64,000 nucleotides of DNA, from the NCBI RefSeq assembly GCF_021044425.1, contig NZ_JAJNEC010000005.1, positions 434,001-498,000 of the forward strand. The letters are read 5' to 3'. The notes under the pieces are model-generated. The model saw nothing but the letters and a program-made list of their open reading frames with translations, was not told where the DNA came from and did not search any database. A program made the position numbers and the translations under genes. The DNA comes from Niabella pedocola. GTDB lineage: Bacteria > Bacteroidota > Bacteroidia > Chitinophagales > Chitinophagaceae. Positions 63,895-64,000 of this stretch are shown here, in pieces (position 1 is the stretch's first letter; the number at the start of each line of letters is the position of its first letter).

Positions 63895-64000
63895 ACTTAT
63901 TCGCCAGCGGACACCAGCATGCCATTTTTTTCCAGTTTTGGCGATCTGGTGACGGTTTTACGTTAAAAACTTTGTTTTCGGTTGCTAATATATGAATAGG
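63895..64000. other. Upstream region of the GH95 gene, right window edge
   Basis: This 106-bp AT-rich stretch probably carries the leftward promoter of the GH95 gene. I see no convincing TTTG/TAnnTTTG pair and no reading frame of note. Confidence 0.3.

Noticed and set aside
1..64000. CRISPR arrays, integrases, transposases, tRNA and rRNA genes
   Set aside because: None seen; the only regular tandem repeat is inside the histone-like gene.

Overview
The window looks like a chromosomal segment of a Bacteroidota bacterium, most likely a Chitinophagaceae member. The signs are SusC/SusD proteins, a hybrid two-component regulator, a TonB receptor paired with a DUF4249 lipoprotein, promoters of the Bacteroidota type (TTTG, 19 bp, TAnnTTTG) before rplU and the histone-like gene, and a one-piece tmRNA. 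The genus cannot be fixed from the sequence alone.

Positions 1-17166 are mostly core genes: the start of murB (running off the left edge), an NAD(P)-binding protein, an AraC regulator with an MFS exporter, mnmD behind a metallophosphoesterase/PQQ-propeller fusion, a HAD phosphatase, a HEAT-like protein, tmRNA with a strong terminator, rseP, dxr, a bacterial GH3-type adenylating enzyme, rplU-rpmA, a Lys/Ala/Pro repeat histone H1-like gene and a PolX/PHP protein whose polymerase site appears dead. Positions 17321-33328 hold an NtrY-like histidine kinase, MazG, two secreted esterase/deacetylase genes, an operon running from methylmalonyl-CoA epimerase through a GH76-like enzyme to DUF2306 and YARHG genes, a TonB receptor/DUF4249 pair, a membrane protein of the so-called site-specific recombinase family and an aldose-1-epimerase-like gene.

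Positions 33432-63894 form a large sulfatase-rich polysaccharide utilization locus. A leftward susC-susD-sulfatase-phosphodiesterase-sulfatase-sulfatase-HTCS-sulfatase run could be a single operon of about 16.6 kb, with the sensor-regulator encoded inside it. Facing it is a rightward sulfatase-GH43 pair. Next come a leftward AraC-EEP hydrolase-sulfatase-sulfatase run, a rightward DUF5703 protein and a leftward GH95 alpha-L-fucosidase-like enzyme carrying an inserted sugar-binding-like domain. There are seven sulfatases in all (six with a CxPxR motif, one with the unusual CxSxR) plus one NPP-type phosphodiesterase. Together they suggest uptake through SusCD, desulfation in the periplasm and removal of fucose-like and pentose side groups from a heavily sulfated, probably fucose-containing glycan. 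The substrate is an inference.

The most striking non-coding region is the 394-bp gap between susC and the divergent sulfatase (50077-50470). It contains a 13-bp inverted repeat bracketing a perfect TAnnTTTG element, two identical 14-bp direct repeats 21 bp apart (an AraC-type spacing), and a 60-codon reading frame that ends 9 bp before the susC start codon. A second candidate control region lies at 58464-58668. I saw no tRNA or rRNA genes, insertion sequences, integrases or CRISPR arrays.
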